Shown: piece after piece, positions 53,344 to 62,906 of the stretch
How the letters are laid out: the number at the start of each line of letters is the position of its first letter
Numbering within the stretch: position 1 is the first letter of the stretch
Source of the DNA: Hyphomicrobiales bacterium
GTDB lineage: Bacteria > Pseudomonadota > Alphaproteobacteria > Rhizobiales > Beijerinckiaceae
Direction of reading: 5' to 3'
NCBI GenBank assembly: GCA_027483945.1
Contig: JAIXTM010000001.1
Coordinates: 1-64,000 of the forward strand
Length of the DNA: 64,000 nucleotides
Notes under the pieces: generated by a model
Told to the model about the DNA's origin: nothing
Database searches by the model: none
Seen by the model: only the letters and a program-made list of their open reading frames with translations
Program-made: the position numbers and the translations under genes

Positions 53344-54780
53344 ATGACGGCCATCGCGTTTCCTGCGCCGGATGCGAAGGTCCTCGCCCGCCGCGACGCC
53401 ATCGTCGCCGGCCTGCGCGCGATCCTCCCCGCCGAGGCGGTGATCGACAGCGAGGACGAGCGCCGGGCCTTCGAGACCGACGCGCTGACCGCCTATCGCC
53501 GGATGCCGCTCGCCGTCGTGCTGCCGTCCTCGACGGCGGAGGTCGCCGCCGTGCTCGCCTATCTGAGCCGCGAGGGCGTGCGGATCGTGCCACGCGGCGC
53601 CGGGACCTCGCTTGCCGGCGGCGCGATCCCGCAGGAGGACGCGGTTGTCGTCGGCCTGTCCAAGATGAACCGCATCCTCGACGTGAACCTCCCCGATCGC
53701 ACCATGCGGGTCGAGGCGGGCGTCACGAACCTCGCCATCACGGCGGCGGTCTCGCATGAGGGTTTCTTCTATGCGCCCGACCCATCCTCGCAGCTCGCCT
53801 GCACCATCGCCGGCAACATCGCGATGAATTCCGGCGGCGCCCATTGCCTGAAATATGGGGTGACGACCAACAACATCCTGGGCGTCACGCTGGTCCTGCT
53901 CGACGGCACGGTGGTGGAGGTCGGCGGGGACGCTCTGGACGCGCCGGGCTACGACCTCCTCGGCCTCGTCTGCGGCTCGGAGGGGCAGCTCGGGATCGTG
54001 ACGGAAGCCACCGTGCGCATCCTCAAGCAGGCCGAGGGGGCGCGACCGGTCCTGTTCGGCTTCGCCACGAGCGAGGAGGCGGGCGCGGCCGTCGCGGCGA
54101 TCATCGGCGCAGGCATCGTGCCGGTGGCGATGGAGTTCATGGACAAGCCGGCCATCGAGATCTGCGAGGCCTTCGCCAAGGCGGGGTACCCGCTCGACGT
54201 GGAGGCGCTGCTCATCATCGAGGTGGAGGGCTCGGACGCGGAGATGGACGCAGCGCTCGCGCGCATCGTCGAGATCGCCCGGCGCCACGGGGTGAAGACC
54301 GTGAAGGAATCGAAGTCGGCCATGGAGACGGCGGCGATCTGGAAGGGCCGCAAGTCCGCCTTCGGCGCCACGGGCCGCATCGCCGATTATATCTGCATGG
54401 ACGGCACGATCCCGACCGGGCAATTGCCTTTCGTGCTGCGGCGGATCGACGAGATCGTGAAGGGCCACGGGCTTCGCGTCGCCAACGTCTTCCATGCGGG
54501 GGACGGCAACCTGCATCCGCTCATCCTCTACAATTGCAACGACCCGCTTGAGGCGGAGCGCGCGGAGCAGGCCGGCAACGACATCCTGAAACTGTGCGTC
54601 GAGGTCGGCGGCTGCCTCACCGGCGAGCACGGCGTCGGCATCGAGAAGCGCGACCTGATGCGCCACCAGTTCAACGAGGCCGATCTCGCCCAGCAGATGC
54701 GCGTCCGTGCCGTGTTCGACCCCGCCTGGCTTCTGAACCCGGCCAAGGTCTTCCCGCTCGACGGGCGGATCGCGGCGTGA
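53344..54780 (+). CDS. glcD: Glycolate/2-hydroxy-acid oxidase FAD subunit (GlcD type)
   Basis: 478-residue FAD-linked oxidase. The PCMH-type FAD domain contains VRIVPRGAGTSLAGGAIP and TIAGNIAMNSGGAHCLKYG, and the C-terminal oxidase domain has HAGDGNLHPLILYN and CLTGEHGVGIEKRDLM. It oxidises glycolate, D-lactate or another 2-hydroxy acid, passing electrons through the GlcF Fe-S subunit. CAGGAGGAGCTCC before the ATG fixes the start. The genes glcD, glcE and glcF lie in order with gaps of 10 and 6 bases. Confidence 0.94.
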   Translation: MTAIAFPAPDAKVLARRDAIVAGLRAILPAEAVIDSEDERRAFETDALTAYRRMPLAVVLPSSTAEVAAVLAYLSREGVRIVPRGAGTSLAGGAIPQEDAVVVGLSKMNRILDVNLPDRTMRVEAGVTNLAITAAVSHEGFFYAPDPSSQLACTIAGNIAMNSGGAHCLKYGVTTNNILGVTLVLLDGTVVEVGGDALDAPGYDLLGLVCGSEGQLGIVTEATVRILKQAEGARPVLFGFATSEEAGAAVAAIIGAGIVPVAMEFMDKPAIEICEAFAKAGYPLDVEALLIIEVEGSDAEMDAALARIVEIARRHGVKTVKESKSAMETAAIWKGRKSAFGATGRIADYICMDGTIPTGQLPFVLRRIDEIVKGHGLRVANVFHAGDGNLHPLILYNCNDPLEAERAEQAGNDILKLCVEVGGCLTGEHGVGIEKRDLMRHQFNEADLAQQMRVRAVFDPAWLLNPAKVFPLDGRIAA

Positions 54781-54790
54781 GGCGCGCGCG

Positions 54791-55969
54791 ATGACCATCC
54801 TCGCCCCCGGCAGCGAAGAGGAGGCGGCGTCCCTGGTGACGGATTCCGCCGCCGCGCGCCAGCCGCTGCTCGTCGCAGGGAACGGCACCAAGGCCGCGCT
54901 CGGGCGGCCGGTCGAGGCCGCCACCATATTGTCGGCCGCTGCCCTGTCCGGCGTCACGCTGTACGAGCCGGCCGAGATGGTGATCGGCGCCCGGGCCGGC
55001 ACGCCGCTCGCCATGGTGGAGGCCGAGCTCGCCGCCCGCGGCCAGATGCTGCCCTTCGAGCCCATGGATTACCGGCCGCTCCTCGGCTCGAGCGGCGAGC
55101 CGACGATCGGAGCCGTCACGGCCTGCAACCTGTCCGGCCCGCGCCGCATCATGGCGGGTGCGGCGCGCGACAGTCTGATCGGCGTGCGGTTCGTCAACGG
55201 ACGCGGCGAGGTGGTGAAGTCGGGCGGCCGGGTGATGAAGAACGTCACTGGGCTCGACTTGGTGAAGCTCATGGCCGGCTCCTTCGGCACGCTGGGCTTC
55301 CTCACAGAGGTGATCTTCAAGGTCCTGCCGCGCCCCGAAACGGAGGCGACGCTCGTCATCCTCGGCCTGTCCGACCGCGACGCGATCGGCGCCATGTCCG
55401 CCGCGCTCGGCTCGCCGTTCGAGGTGTCGGGCGCCGCTCACCTGCCCGACGGGGACGGTGGCCCGCGGACGCTGATCCGCATCGAGAATTTCGCGAGCTC
55501 GGTCGATTACCGCATCGGCGAGTTACAGCGGATCGGGGGACGCGCCGAGACGCAGGTCCTCGACCAGGAAAGCTCCGCCGCGACCTGGGCCGCCATCCGG
55601 GACGCCGCCATGCTTGTGGAGCCGCGCGAGCGGGCGGTCTGGCGCATCTCGGTCGCTCCTTCCCGGGCAGCGGACCTCGTGAGCGGGCTGCGGCGCAGGC
55701 TGGAATGCCGGGTCACCTACGACCTCGGCGGCGGGCTCGTCTGGCTGGCGCTTCCCGTGGGAGACGATGCCGGCGCCGAGGCGATCCGACCGGCCGTGCG
55801 GGCCGCGCGCGGCCATGCGCTCCTGGTCCGGGCGCCGGATGCGCTGCGGGCGGCGATCGACGTGTTCGATCCGCCGGCGGCCGCGCTCCAGGCCGTGCAG
55901 GCAAAGATCAAGGCGGCGCACGACCCGGCAGGCATCCTGTCGCCGGGCCGGATGTATGCGGGCATGTGA
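54791..55969 (+). CDS. glcE: Glycolate oxidase FAD-binding subunit (GlcE type)
   Basis: 392-residue FAD-binding subunit lacking the second oxidase domain. Family blocks are PLLVAGNGTKAALGRP, VIGARAGTPLAMVEAEL, EPTIGAVTACNLSGPRRIMAGAARDSLIG (shown in part), SGGRVMKNVTGLDLVKLMAGSFGTLGFLTEV in part, and the closing PAGILSPGRMYAGM. GlcE acts with GlcD and GlcF in the membrane-linked complex. Confidence 0.94.
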   Translation: MTILAPGSEEEAASLVTDSAAARQPLLVAGNGTKAALGRPVEAATILSAAALSGVTLYEPAEMVIGARAGTPLAMVEAELAARGQMLPFEPMDYRPLLGSSGEPTIGAVTACNLSGPRRIMAGAARDSLIGVRFVNGRGEVVKSGGRVMKNVTGLDLVKLMAGSFGTLGFLTEVIFKVLPRPETEATLVILGLSDRDAIGAMSAALGSPFEVSGAAHLPDGDGGPRTLIRIENFASSVDYRIGELQRIGGRAETQVLDQESSAATWAAIRDAAMLVEPRERAVWRISVAPSRAADLVSGLRRRLECRVTYDLGGGLVWLALPVGDDAGAEAIRPAVRAARGHALLVRAPDALRAAIDVFDPPAAALQAVQAKIKAAHDPAGILSPGRMYAGM

Positions 55970-55975
55970 GGACCG

Positions 55976-57373
55976 ATGCAGACCAATTTCGCTCCAGAGG
56001 CCCTCGCCGATCCAGCCCTTGCGACGTCAGAAAAGATCCTGCGCACCTGCGTCCATTGCGGGTTCTGCACCGCGACCTGCCCGACCTACCTGACGCTGGG
56101 CGACGAGCTCGACAGCCCGCGGGGGCGCATCTACCTCATCAAGGACATGCTGGAGGGCGGCAAGCCCGCCTCTCCGGAGGTGGTCAAGCATATCGACCGC
56201 TGCCTGTCATGCCTCGCCTGCATGACGACCTGTCCCTCGGGTGTGCATTACATGCACCTCGTCGACCATGCCCGCGCCTATATCGAGGCGACCTACCGGC
56301 GCCCCTGGCATGACCGGATGATGCGAACGGTGCTCGCCGCGATCCTGCCCTATCCCGGCCGGTTCCGGCTCGCCCTGGCGGCCGCCAGGCTGGGACGGCC
56401 CTTGGCCGGGATCGCCGGCGCGATCCCGCTCGTCGGCGCGCGGCTGAAGGCGATGCTGGCCCTGGCGCCGGCCAGACTACCCCCCGCGGCGGACCGCACG
56501 CTGCGGCTTTTCCCGGCTCAGGGCCCGCGCAGAGGCCGGGTCGCCATCCTGTCGGGCTGCGCGCAGCAGGTGCTCGATCCGGGCATCAACGCCGCGACGA
56601 TCCGCGTGCTCAACCGGCACGGCGTCGAGGTCGTGGTGCCGGCGGGCGAGGGCTGCTGCGGGGCGCTGGTCCACCATATGGGCCGCGAGGGCGAGAGCCA
56701 TCGCCAGGCCGCGCGCAACATCGAGGCCTGGACCCGGGAGATCGAGGGCGAGGGGCTCGATGCCATCATCGTCACGACCTCCGGCTGCGGGACGACGGTC
56801 AAGGATTACGGCTTCATGTTCCGCGAGGATGCGGCGATGAAAGCCAAGGCCGAACGGGTCTCCGCGCTGGCGAAGGATGTCAGTGAATATCTCGCCACGC
56901 TGCCGCTCGAGGCCAGGCGCGAGCCCGCCTTCGCGGTGACCTACCATTCCGCCTGCTCGATGCAGCACGGACAGAAGATCACCGACGGGCCCAAGAAACT
57001 GCTCAGATCGTTGGGCTTTGCGGTCAAGGACGTCCCGGAGGGCCATATCTGCTGCGGTTCGGCCGGCGTCTACAACATCATGCAGCCGGAGATCGCCGGC
57101 GCGCTGCGCGAGCGCAAGGTCGGCAATATCGAGAAGACCCGGCCCGAGGTGATCGCGGCCGGCAATATCGGCTGCATGACGCAGATCGCGAAGGGTTTCG
57201 CCGATCGCGGGCGCGCGGTGCCGATCGTCCACACGGTGGAGCTCGTCGACTGGGCGACCGGCGGCAAGGTGCCCGCCGCGCTGGCCGGAACGCAGCTCAT
57301 ACTCCAGGCCGCCGCGCCGCATGCCGTGGGATCAGCGTCATCGGACGCAGAATTCCGCCACGATCTCCGCTAA
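55976..57373 (+). CDS. glcF: Glycolate oxidase iron-sulfur subunit (GlcF type)
   Basis: 465-residue Fe-S subunit. Two 4Fe-4S ferredoxin motifs are CVHCGFCTATCPTY (about 24-37) and CLSCLACMTTCPSG (about 76-89). Two CCG domains follow, with SGCAQQVLDPG, GEGCCGALVHHMG, SACSMQHGQK and GHICCGSAGVYN. The length is a little above the E. coli protein (about 407 residues), mainly in the linker and C-terminus. It transfers electrons from GlcD to the quinone pool. Confidence 0.95.
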   Translation: MQTNFAPEALADPALATSEKILRTCVHCGFCTATCPTYLTLGDELDSPRGRIYLIKDMLEGGKPASPEVVKHIDRCLSCLACMTTCPSGVHYMHLVDHARAYIEATYRRPWHDRMMRTVLAAILPYPGRFRLALAAARLGRPLAGIAGAIPLVGARLKAMLALAPARLPPAADRTLRLFPAQGPRRGRVAILSGCAQQVLDPGINAATIRVLNRHGVEVVVPAGEGCCGALVHHMGREGESHRQAARNIEAWTREIEGEGLDAIIVTTSGCGTTVKDYGFMFREDAAMKAKAERVSALAKDVSEYLATLPLEARREPAFAVTYHSACSMQHGQKITDGPKKLLRSLGFAVKDVPEGHICCGSAGVYNIMQPEIAGALRERKVGNIEKTRPEVIAAGNIGCMTQIAKGFADRGRAVPIVHTVELVDWATGGKVPAALAGTQLILQAAAPHAVGSASSDAEFRHDLR

Positions 57374-57409
57374 AGAGGTCGAACCCGCCGCTCCAGCCCA
57401 ACGGATCCC

Positions 57410-59197
57410 ATGAACGGTCTGACGATTGCCCTCCGCGATATCTGGCGTTTGGCATGGCCCTATTTCACGGTGCGCGAGGCGGGAACGGTCCGCGTCGGCC
57501 GGTTCAGCTGGACCGGCCAGGAGCGAGTCATCGCGCTGGGCCTTGTCGCGGCGATCTTCCTTTTGAACTTCGCCCAGGTCGGCATCAGCGTCCGTATCTC
57601 GTACTTCAACCGCGACTGGTTCGACGCGATCCAGGCCAAGAACGCCGCCGAGTTCTGGCGCCTCCTGTTCACCGTCTGGGTGTTCTGGGTCGTCATCCTG
57701 ATCATCAGCTACGTGGTCGAGTATGTGCTGACCTCGGCGTTGAAGATCCGCTGGCGCACATGGATGACGCGCGACCTGACCGACCGGTGGCTCGATCGTG
57801 ACACCCACTACCGGCTGCAATTCGTCTCCGACGGCGTCGACAACCCCGACCAGCGCATCCAGGAGGACGTGAACAAGTTCATCACGCTGACGCTGACGCT
57901 CACGGTCGGGATCGTGAACCAGGTCTCGACCCTGGTGTCCTTCACCGTGATCCTTTGGGGCCTGTCCGCGAACCTGACGCTGCCGGGCACGCAGACCGCC
58001 ATACCCGGCCTGCTCGTTTGGGCAGCCCTCGTCTATGCCGGCGCCGGCACGATCATCGCCCATATCATCGGGCGCAAGCTCATCGCGCTGAACTACGAGC
58101 AGGAGCGCTACGAGGCCAATTTCCGCTTCTCGTTGGCGCGCCTGCGGGAATACGCGGAATCGGTAGCCCTGCTGCGTGGCGAGCCGGCGGAGAAGGAGCA
58201 TCTGGGGCGCCGGTTCCGCGAGGTCATCACCAATTTCTACGCCATCGTGAACAAGCAGAAATACCTGACGGCCTTCCAGCAATTCTACGGCTCGTCCGCC
58301 TCGGTGGTGCCTTACGTGATCGTGGCGCCGTTCTATTTCCTGGACAAGATCACGCTCGGCGTCATGACGCAGACGGCCGGCGCGTTCGCGCGGGTGGAGG
58401 GTGCTTTCGCCTTCTTCATCTTCGCGTACACGACCGTCGCCGAATACAAGGCCGTGGTCGACCGCCTCACCGGATTCCGCCAGGCCATAGCCGAGACCCA
58501 CGCATTGGAGGAGACGGCGACCAAGATCGCGCTCGACCGGAGGGGAGGAGACGGACGCATCGCGCTGTCCGACCTGACCCTCGGCCTGCCGCAAGGTCGC
58601 GCCATCGTGACAGCGCAGGACCTGGCCTTCGCAAAGGGTCAATCGGCGTTGGTCACCGGACCGTCGGGCTCCGGAAAGTCGACCTTGCTCCGCGCCATTG
58701 CCGGCATCTGGCCGTTTGGACAGGGGCGGATCGCGATCCCCGCCGGTGCCAAGGTCATGCTCCTGCCGCAGCGCCCGTACCTGCCGATCGGGACGCTGCG
58801 TCAGGTCGTGACCTACCCCGCGCTACCCGGGGCTTTCGGCGATGAGGCCCTGGCCCATGCACTTCAGGCGGCGCGCCTGCCGCAACTGGTGTCCCGTCTC
58901 GACGAGGCCCGCAACTGGAGCCAGACCCTGTCGATGGGCGAGCAGCAGCGCGTCGCCATCGCCCGCGCGATCCTGGCCAAGCCTGACTGGCTGTTCCTGG
59001 ACGAGGCGACCGCCGCGCTCGACGAGCCGACCGAAGAGGCCGTCTACCGGTCACTCAAGGCCGAATTGCCGGAGGCGACGCTGGTCTCGATCGGCCACCG
59101 CTCGACGCTGCACAAGCTGCACGAGCGGCGCATCGACATGCGCGCCGACGGCGACGTGTTCGTGCCGGCCGAAATGCGCGAGGCCGCGAAGACCTGA
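57410..59197 (+). CDS. SbmA/YddA-type ABC transporter (fused membrane and ATPase)
   Basis: 595-residue ABC protein with an N-terminal ABC_membrane_2 (SbmA/BacA-like) domain of about six helices (residues 40-340) and a C-terminal ATPase. Signature blocks are SYFNRDWFDAIQAKNAAEFW, RWRTWMTRDLTDRWL, PDQRIQEDVNKF, Walker A GPSGSGKSTLLRAIAG, LSMGEQQRVAIARA and LFLDEATAALDEP. BacA/YddA-type proteins import peptides or very-long-chain fatty-acyl groups in Alphaproteobacteria. It lies 36 bases after glcF on the same strand, and may belong to the same transcript. The substrate is not evident. Confidence 0.92.
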   Translation: MNGLTIALRDIWRLAWPYFTVREAGTVRVGRFSWTGQERVIALGLVAAIFLLNFAQVGISVRISYFNRDWFDAIQAKNAAEFWRLLFTVWVFWVVILIISYVVEYVLTSALKIRWRTWMTRDLTDRWLDRDTHYRLQFVSDGVDNPDQRIQEDVNKFITLTLTLTVGIVNQVSTLVSFTVILWGLSANLTLPGTQTAIPGLLVWAALVYAGAGTIIAHIIGRKLIALNYEQERYEANFRFSLARLREYAESVALLRGEPAEKEHLGRRFREVITNFYAIVNKQKYLTAFQQFYGSSASVVPYVIVAPFYFLDKITLGVMTQTAGAFARVEGAFAFFIFAYTTVAEYKAVVDRLTGFRQAIAETHALEETATKIALDRRGGDGRIALSDLTLGLPQGRAIVTAQDLAFAKGQSALVTGPSGSGKSTLLRAIAGIWPFGQGRIAIPAGAKVMLLPQRPYLPIGTLRQVVTYPALPGAFGDEALAHALQAARLPQLVSRLDEARNWSQTLSMGEQQRVAIARAILAKPDWLFLDEATAALDEPTEEAVYRSLKAELPEATLVSIGHRSTLHKLHERRIDMRADGDVFVPAEMREAAKT

Positions 59198-59255
59198 GGC
59201 GGCGGACTCATCCCAAGGCCGCCGATGCGCGGCCGGCTGACAGCCGCTGCCGCTG

Positions 59256-59753
59256 TTAGAGCGTGCGCTCGAAGCGCAGCGTGACGCCGCGGTCGGTCTT
59301 GAGGACGAGGGCACCCTGGTCGTAGGTCCAGCTGTCGGTCTGGCGCAGGGCGGTCAGGAACAGCTTCTCGGCATCCATCGTCGCCTTGTCGCAGGCGCGC
59401 TTGGTGAGCGCGACGGGACCGACCGCGAGCTTCTGCTCGCGCAGCGGATAAGCGGTGGCCGAGTAGGTGTTGCAGCCGCCGAAGCCGCGCAGGCGGAAAT
59501 TGCCGTCGAGCTGGAGCGAGGGGCGGGACGCCCCGGAAACCGGCTTGCCGTTGATGGCGGTCGCCGTCCAGGTCACGTTCTGGGGAAAACGCTCCTCGCG
59601 CTTCTGCAGGCCGTCGGGTCCGGTCTGGGGCTGGGCCGGCGGCTGCTGGGCCGGACGGTTCCGGCCACCCTGGCCCTGGGCCATGGCCGTGCCGGCAAAG
59701 GTGCCAGCCATGGCGACGGCCATCAGGGAAGCGAAAACGACGCGCGAGATCAT
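59256..59753 (-). CDS. META-domain (HslJ-like) exported protein
   Basis: 165-residue secreted protein. A signal peptide (SRVVFASLMAVAMAGTFAGT, cleavage after AMA) and a Gln/Pro/Gly-rich linker precede a META domain with ATAINGKPVSG, FRLRGFGGCNTYSATAY, VGPVALTKRACDKATMDAE and LVLKTDRGVTLRFERT. The GCNxYS and T.RAC cysteines probably pair. The ATG at 59753 has GGAG nine bases upstream, better than the ATG at 59759, where the spacing is only three. Function of META proteins is poorly defined (envelope stress, novobiocin tolerance in HslJ). Confidence 0.86.
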   Translation of the reverse strand: MISRVVFASLMAVAMAGTFAGTAMAQGQGGRNRPAQQPPAQPQTGPDGLQKREERFPQNVTWTATAINGKPVSGASRPSLQLDGNFRLRGFGGCNTYSATAYPLREQKLAVGPVALTKRACDKATMDAEKLFLTALRQTDSWTYDQGALVLKTDRGVTLRFERTL

Positions 59754-59825
59754 GGACATAAGCTCCGGATTGCCGGGACCATAGAAGCGCCGGCCCGTCT
59801 CCGCAACAGCGGCGGGCCGCGCCCG

Positions 59826-60815
59826 TCAGGCGAGAGGGCCGATCCGCGCCGCGAGGCGCTCGGCCAGAGGGTTGTCGCGGCGGAAGATGGCTTCGGCGGC
59901 GTGAACCACCACGTCCTCGGCACCGGCGCCTTGAAGCGCCTCCACCAGTTCGTAGACCCGCGCCTTGCCGCAGATGAAGGCGGCCGTCTCGGCGACGCCG
60001 CCGAGGCGCGCGCCGCAGGCGGCGGCGAGGGCGGATAGACGGGCCGCATCGGCGCCCGGGACGCGCGCGCGGACGGTGCGGCTGGTGCGGGCCTCCTCCT
60101 CGGCGGCGATGCGCGCCAGCACGGCCCGCGCGGCCCTGCGCGCTTGCGGCGTCCAGTCGGCGGCGACGGAAGCGACGAACTGCGCCTCCGATTTGAGGAT
60201 CACGCCGTCGTCGAGCACCTTCAGCCCGTTGGCGACGAGGGTCGCGCCGGTCGTCGTGATGTCGACGATGGCCTCCGCCGTGCCGGCGGCGGGCGTGCCT
60301 TCGGTGGCACCGAGGGATTCCACGATGCGGTAATCGACGATGCCGTGCCGGGCGAAGAAGCTGCGCGTCAGGTTCACGTATTTGGTCGCGATGCGCATGC
60401 GCTTGCCGCGGCGGGCGCGCATGTCGGCGGCAACGTCGTCGAGGTCGGCAAGCGTGCGGACGTCGATCCACGCCTTGGGCACGGCGACGACCACATCGGC
60501 ATGGCCGAAACCGAGCGGCGTCAACAGTTCAACGCGCCGCTCGGCATCCGGCACGTATTCGCGGATCAGGTCCTCGCCGGTCACGCCCAGATGCGCGCCG
60601 CCCTCGGCGAGCTGCGTCACGATCTCGGAGGCGGAGACGAAGAGCACCTCCACGTCCGGAATGCCGGCAAAGGCGCCGCGATAGCCGCGCGCGCCGCCGT
60701 CCTGGACGATGCGCAGGCCAGCGCGGGCGAAGAAGGCCGAGGCGTTCTCCTGCAGCCGGCCCTTGGAGGGGATGGCGACGACGAGCGGCGCCGTATCGAC
60801 GCGTTCGGGGCTCAT
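59826..60815 (-). CDS. hisG: ATP phosphoribosyltransferase, catalytic subunit
   Basis: First enzyme of histidine synthesis, joining ATP and PRPP. 329 residues: VVAIPSKGRLQENASAFF (start of the PRT fold), LGVTGEDLIREY, IATKYVNLTRSFFARHG, and the PRPP loop VESLGATEGTPAAGTAEAIVDI (shown in segments). The C-terminal part has an added domain of about 100 residues, as in many alphaproteobacterial HisG. The hisZ stop overlaps its start as ATGA, making the pair coupled; HisG with a HisZ partner needs HisZ for activity and feedback control. Confidence 0.94.
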   Translation of the reverse strand: MSPERVDTAPLVVAIPSKGRLQENASAFFARAGLRIVQDGGARGYRGAFAGIPDVEVLFVSASEIVTQLAEGGAHLGVTGEDLIREYVPDAERRVELLTPLGFGHADVVVAVPKAWIDVRTLADLDDVAADMRARRGKRMRIATKYVNLTRSFFARHGIVDYRIVESLGATEGTPAAGTAEAIVDITTTGATLVANGLKVLDDGVILKSEAQFVASVAADWTPQARRAARAVLARIAAEEEARTSRTVRARVPGADAARLSALAAACGARLGGVAETAAFICGKARVYELVEALQGAGAEDVVVHAAEAIFRRDNPLAERLAARIGPLA

Positions 60816-61936
60816 GCGTCACCTCCGGGCGCGAAGCGGTCGAGCCAGAGCGAGAAGCCGACAGCCGGGATCGGCTTCGGTGCGCCCAGCCGCGACAGCA
60901 GTGCGTCGTAGCGCCCGCCGCCGCCCAAGGGCTTTCCGTCGTCACGGGCCGGATCGAGCAGCTCGAAGACGAAGCCGGTATAGTAGTCGAGGTTGCGGGC
61001 AAAGCCGGTGGCGAAGGACAGGTCGCCCGCCGCGATGCCGCGGGCGGTCAGCGCCGCGATGCGGGCCTCGAAGGCGTCGAGCGCGCCGCCCAGCGGCAGG
61101 TTGGTCTCGCGGACCCAGTCGCGCAGCGCACGGGCGGCCCTGTCGAGCGGCCCGGCAATATCGAGATAGCGCGCGAGGATCGCGGCCGCGTCGGTGGCAA
61201 GGCCGGTCTCGCGCCGGCCGGCGCGGTCCAGGAAGCGCTGGGCGATCTCGGAGGCGGTACGACCACCGACCTGGGCGATGCCCGCGATGGACAGCACGTC
61301 CTCCACGATGGCCTTGGCGGCCTTGGCGTCGAGGCCCGACAGGGCGTTCAGCAGGCCGGCATAGTCGCTGGTCTCCGGCGCCGCGCCCTCGGAGGTCAAC
61401 GCGGAGACGGCGCGTGCGCCCTCGCCGCGCACGAGCGCGCGCAACAGCCTCCGCCGCGCCGGGAGCGCCACGTCCAGCGCGTCCAGCACCGCATGGGTCA
61501 GGCCGAGATCGCCGACCCGCACCAGCGGGCGGGCGAGGCCGAGCGTGCGGGACGTTGCCAGCGCGATCGCAACCGTGTCGGCCTCCGCCGCCGCGGCGTC
61601 GGTACGGCCGAAGCTTTCGATGCCGGCCTGCGGGAACTCGCCCGCCTCGGTGCCGCGATGGCGGAAGACCGGCCCGGCATAGGCGAAGGCGGCGGGTTCC
61701 CCCGCCTGCGGGCCGGCAAGATAGTCGCGGCTCACGGGGATCGTATATTCCGGCCGCAGGCATAGCTCGCGCCCTTCCGCGTCCTGCGTCACGAAGAGGC
61801 GGCGGCGGATGTCCTCGCCCGACAATTCGAGGAAGACCTCCACCGGCTGGAGCACGGGCGGCTCCACGCGCACATAGCCGGCGCGCGCGAGGTCCGCGGC
61901 GATCAAGCCGGAGCGATCGGGATTGAGCGTGGCCAC
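60812..61936 (-). CDS. hisZ: ATP phosphoribosyltransferase regulatory subunit
   Basis: 374-residue histidyl-tRNA-synthetase-like protein that lacks aminoacylation function and regulates HisG. Class II synthetase blocks are ELSGEDIRRRLFVTQDAEGRELCLRPEYTIPV in part, FAYAGPVFRHRGTEAGEFPQAG (motif 2 in part) and LSFATGFARNLDYYTGFVFEL near the C-terminus. There is no C-terminal anticodon-binding domain, which separates HisZ from HisS. It is first of the two-gene his unit, at 61936. Confidence 0.93.
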   Translation of the reverse strand: MATLNPDRSGLIAADLARAGYVRVEPPVLQPVEVFLELSGEDIRRRLFVTQDAEGRELCLRPEYTIPVSRDYLAGPQAGEPAAFAYAGPVFRHRGTEAGEFPQAGIESFGRTDAAAAEADTVAIALATSRTLGLARPLVRVGDLGLTHAVLDALDVALPARRRLLRALVRGEGARAVSALTSEGAAPETSDYAGLLNALSGLDAKAAKAIVEDVLSIAGIAQVGGRTASEIAQRFLDRAGRRETGLATDAAAILARYLDIAGPLDRAARALRDWVRETNLPLGGALDAFEARIAALTARGIAAGDLSFATGFARNLDYYTGFVFELLDPARDDGKPLGGGGRYDALLSRLGAPKPIPAVGFSLWLDRFAPGGDA

Positions 61937-62039
61937 CTGGGCTTCGTCCCTCTTGACGGTCGGTCCGCCTCTTAGCGCGAAAAGGCGGCAAGCGCGACGG
62001 GGCTTGTGGCGGAAACGGCAGCGATGCCGTCGGGGCCGG

Positions 62040-62654
62040 TCAGGCGTGGGCGAAGATGTCCGTCTCGGGCCAGCCCATGAGGTCGAGCTGGGCGCGGACC
62101 GGCAGGAAGGCGAAGCACGCCGCGGCCGTCTCGGCTCTATGCTCGCGCGCCAGCATCGCGTCGAGCCGGCCCTTCAACGCGTGCAGATGAAGCACGTCGG
62201 AGGCCGCGTAGAGAAGCTGCGCGTCGGACAGCACGTCCGCCGCCCAGTCGGACGATTGCTGCTGCTTGGAGAGCTCGATGCCGAGAAGTTCGCGCACGAT
62301 GTCCTTCAGGCCGTGGCGGTCGGTATAGGTGCGCGAGAGCTTGGACGCGATCTTGGTGCAGTAGACCGGACCGGGCATCACGCCGAAGGCATGGCTGAGG
62401 ACGGCGAGGTCGAACCGGGCGAAGTGGAAGATCTTCAGGACCGCCGGATCGGCCAGGACCGCGATGAGGTTCTGCGGCCGCGGCGCGTCGCGCAGGATCT
62501 GCACCACGTCCGCGGTGCCGTCGCCCTTCGAGATCTGCACCACGCAAAGCCGGTCGCGCAGCGGGTTCAGGCCCAGCGTCTCGGTGTCGATCGCGATCGC
62601 CCCGCCCGGGGCGAAGTCGTCGGGGAGATCGCCTCGGTGCAGTCGGATGGTCAT
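62040..62654 (-). CDS. Ribonuclease D family 3'-5' exonuclease (short form)
   Basis: 204-residue DEDDy exonuclease. Catalytic residues lie in IAIDTETLGL (Asp, Glu), IFHFARFDLAVL (Asp) and YAASDVLHL (Tyr, Asp, four residues apart). It lacks the HRDC domain of full RNase D and corresponds to the short, about 205-residue ribonuclease D common in Alphaproteobacteria. It is the last clearly native gene before the composition change at 62743. Confidence 0.9.
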   Translation of the reverse strand: MTIRLHRGDLPDDFAPGGAIAIDTETLGLNPLRDRLCVVQISKGDGTADVVQILRDAPRPQNLIAVLADPAVLKIFHFARFDLAVLSHAFGVMPGPVYCTKIASKLSRTYTDRHGLKDIVRELLGIELSKQQQSSDWAADVLSDAQLLYAASDVLHLHALKGRLDAMLAREHRAETAAACFAFLPVRAQLDLMGWPETDIFAHA

Positions 62655-62742
62655 GGGGTCGGGCTCACGGCGTCACGATCGATGGAGGCTTGGACGCCGT
62701 CGACCGGCTTGGCGCTCGATCGCTCACGAGCGAGAGGGTGAT

Positions 62743-62758
62743 TGGTGCCCAGGAGAGG
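62743..62758 (-). repeat. Putative attachment site: 3' end of a tRNA-Leu gene
   Basis: On the minus strand this reads CCTCTCCTGGGCACCA, which looks like the T-stem end, acceptor strand and CCA tail of a bacterial tRNA-Leu (partner acceptor strand GCCCAGG). No T-loop, anticodon arm or 5' acceptor half follows on the body side, so it is a fragment and not a tRNA gene. Such 3'-end duplicates are left when tyrosine-recombinase elements integrate at tRNA genes. The base composition changes at exactly this point. Leu identity is from general tRNA structure, not a search. Confidence 0.65.
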
Positions 62759-62906
62759 GCTGACTCTTTCTTACGTCTAAAGCTCTGCACATAAACGGCT
62801 TTGGCGAGTCCCAGCGTCCCTTGTTGATCTGCTCGCTTGATAGCAAAGCCGATCTATTTCGGCAACCTGATCCACGAACTTATCCCTACATTATTACATG
62901 GGCAGG

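Noticed and set aside
62743-62830. Complete tRNA-Leu gene
   Set aside because: Only the 3' end matches. The T-loop is already degenerate after about 16-19 bases and no anticodon arm can be drawn.
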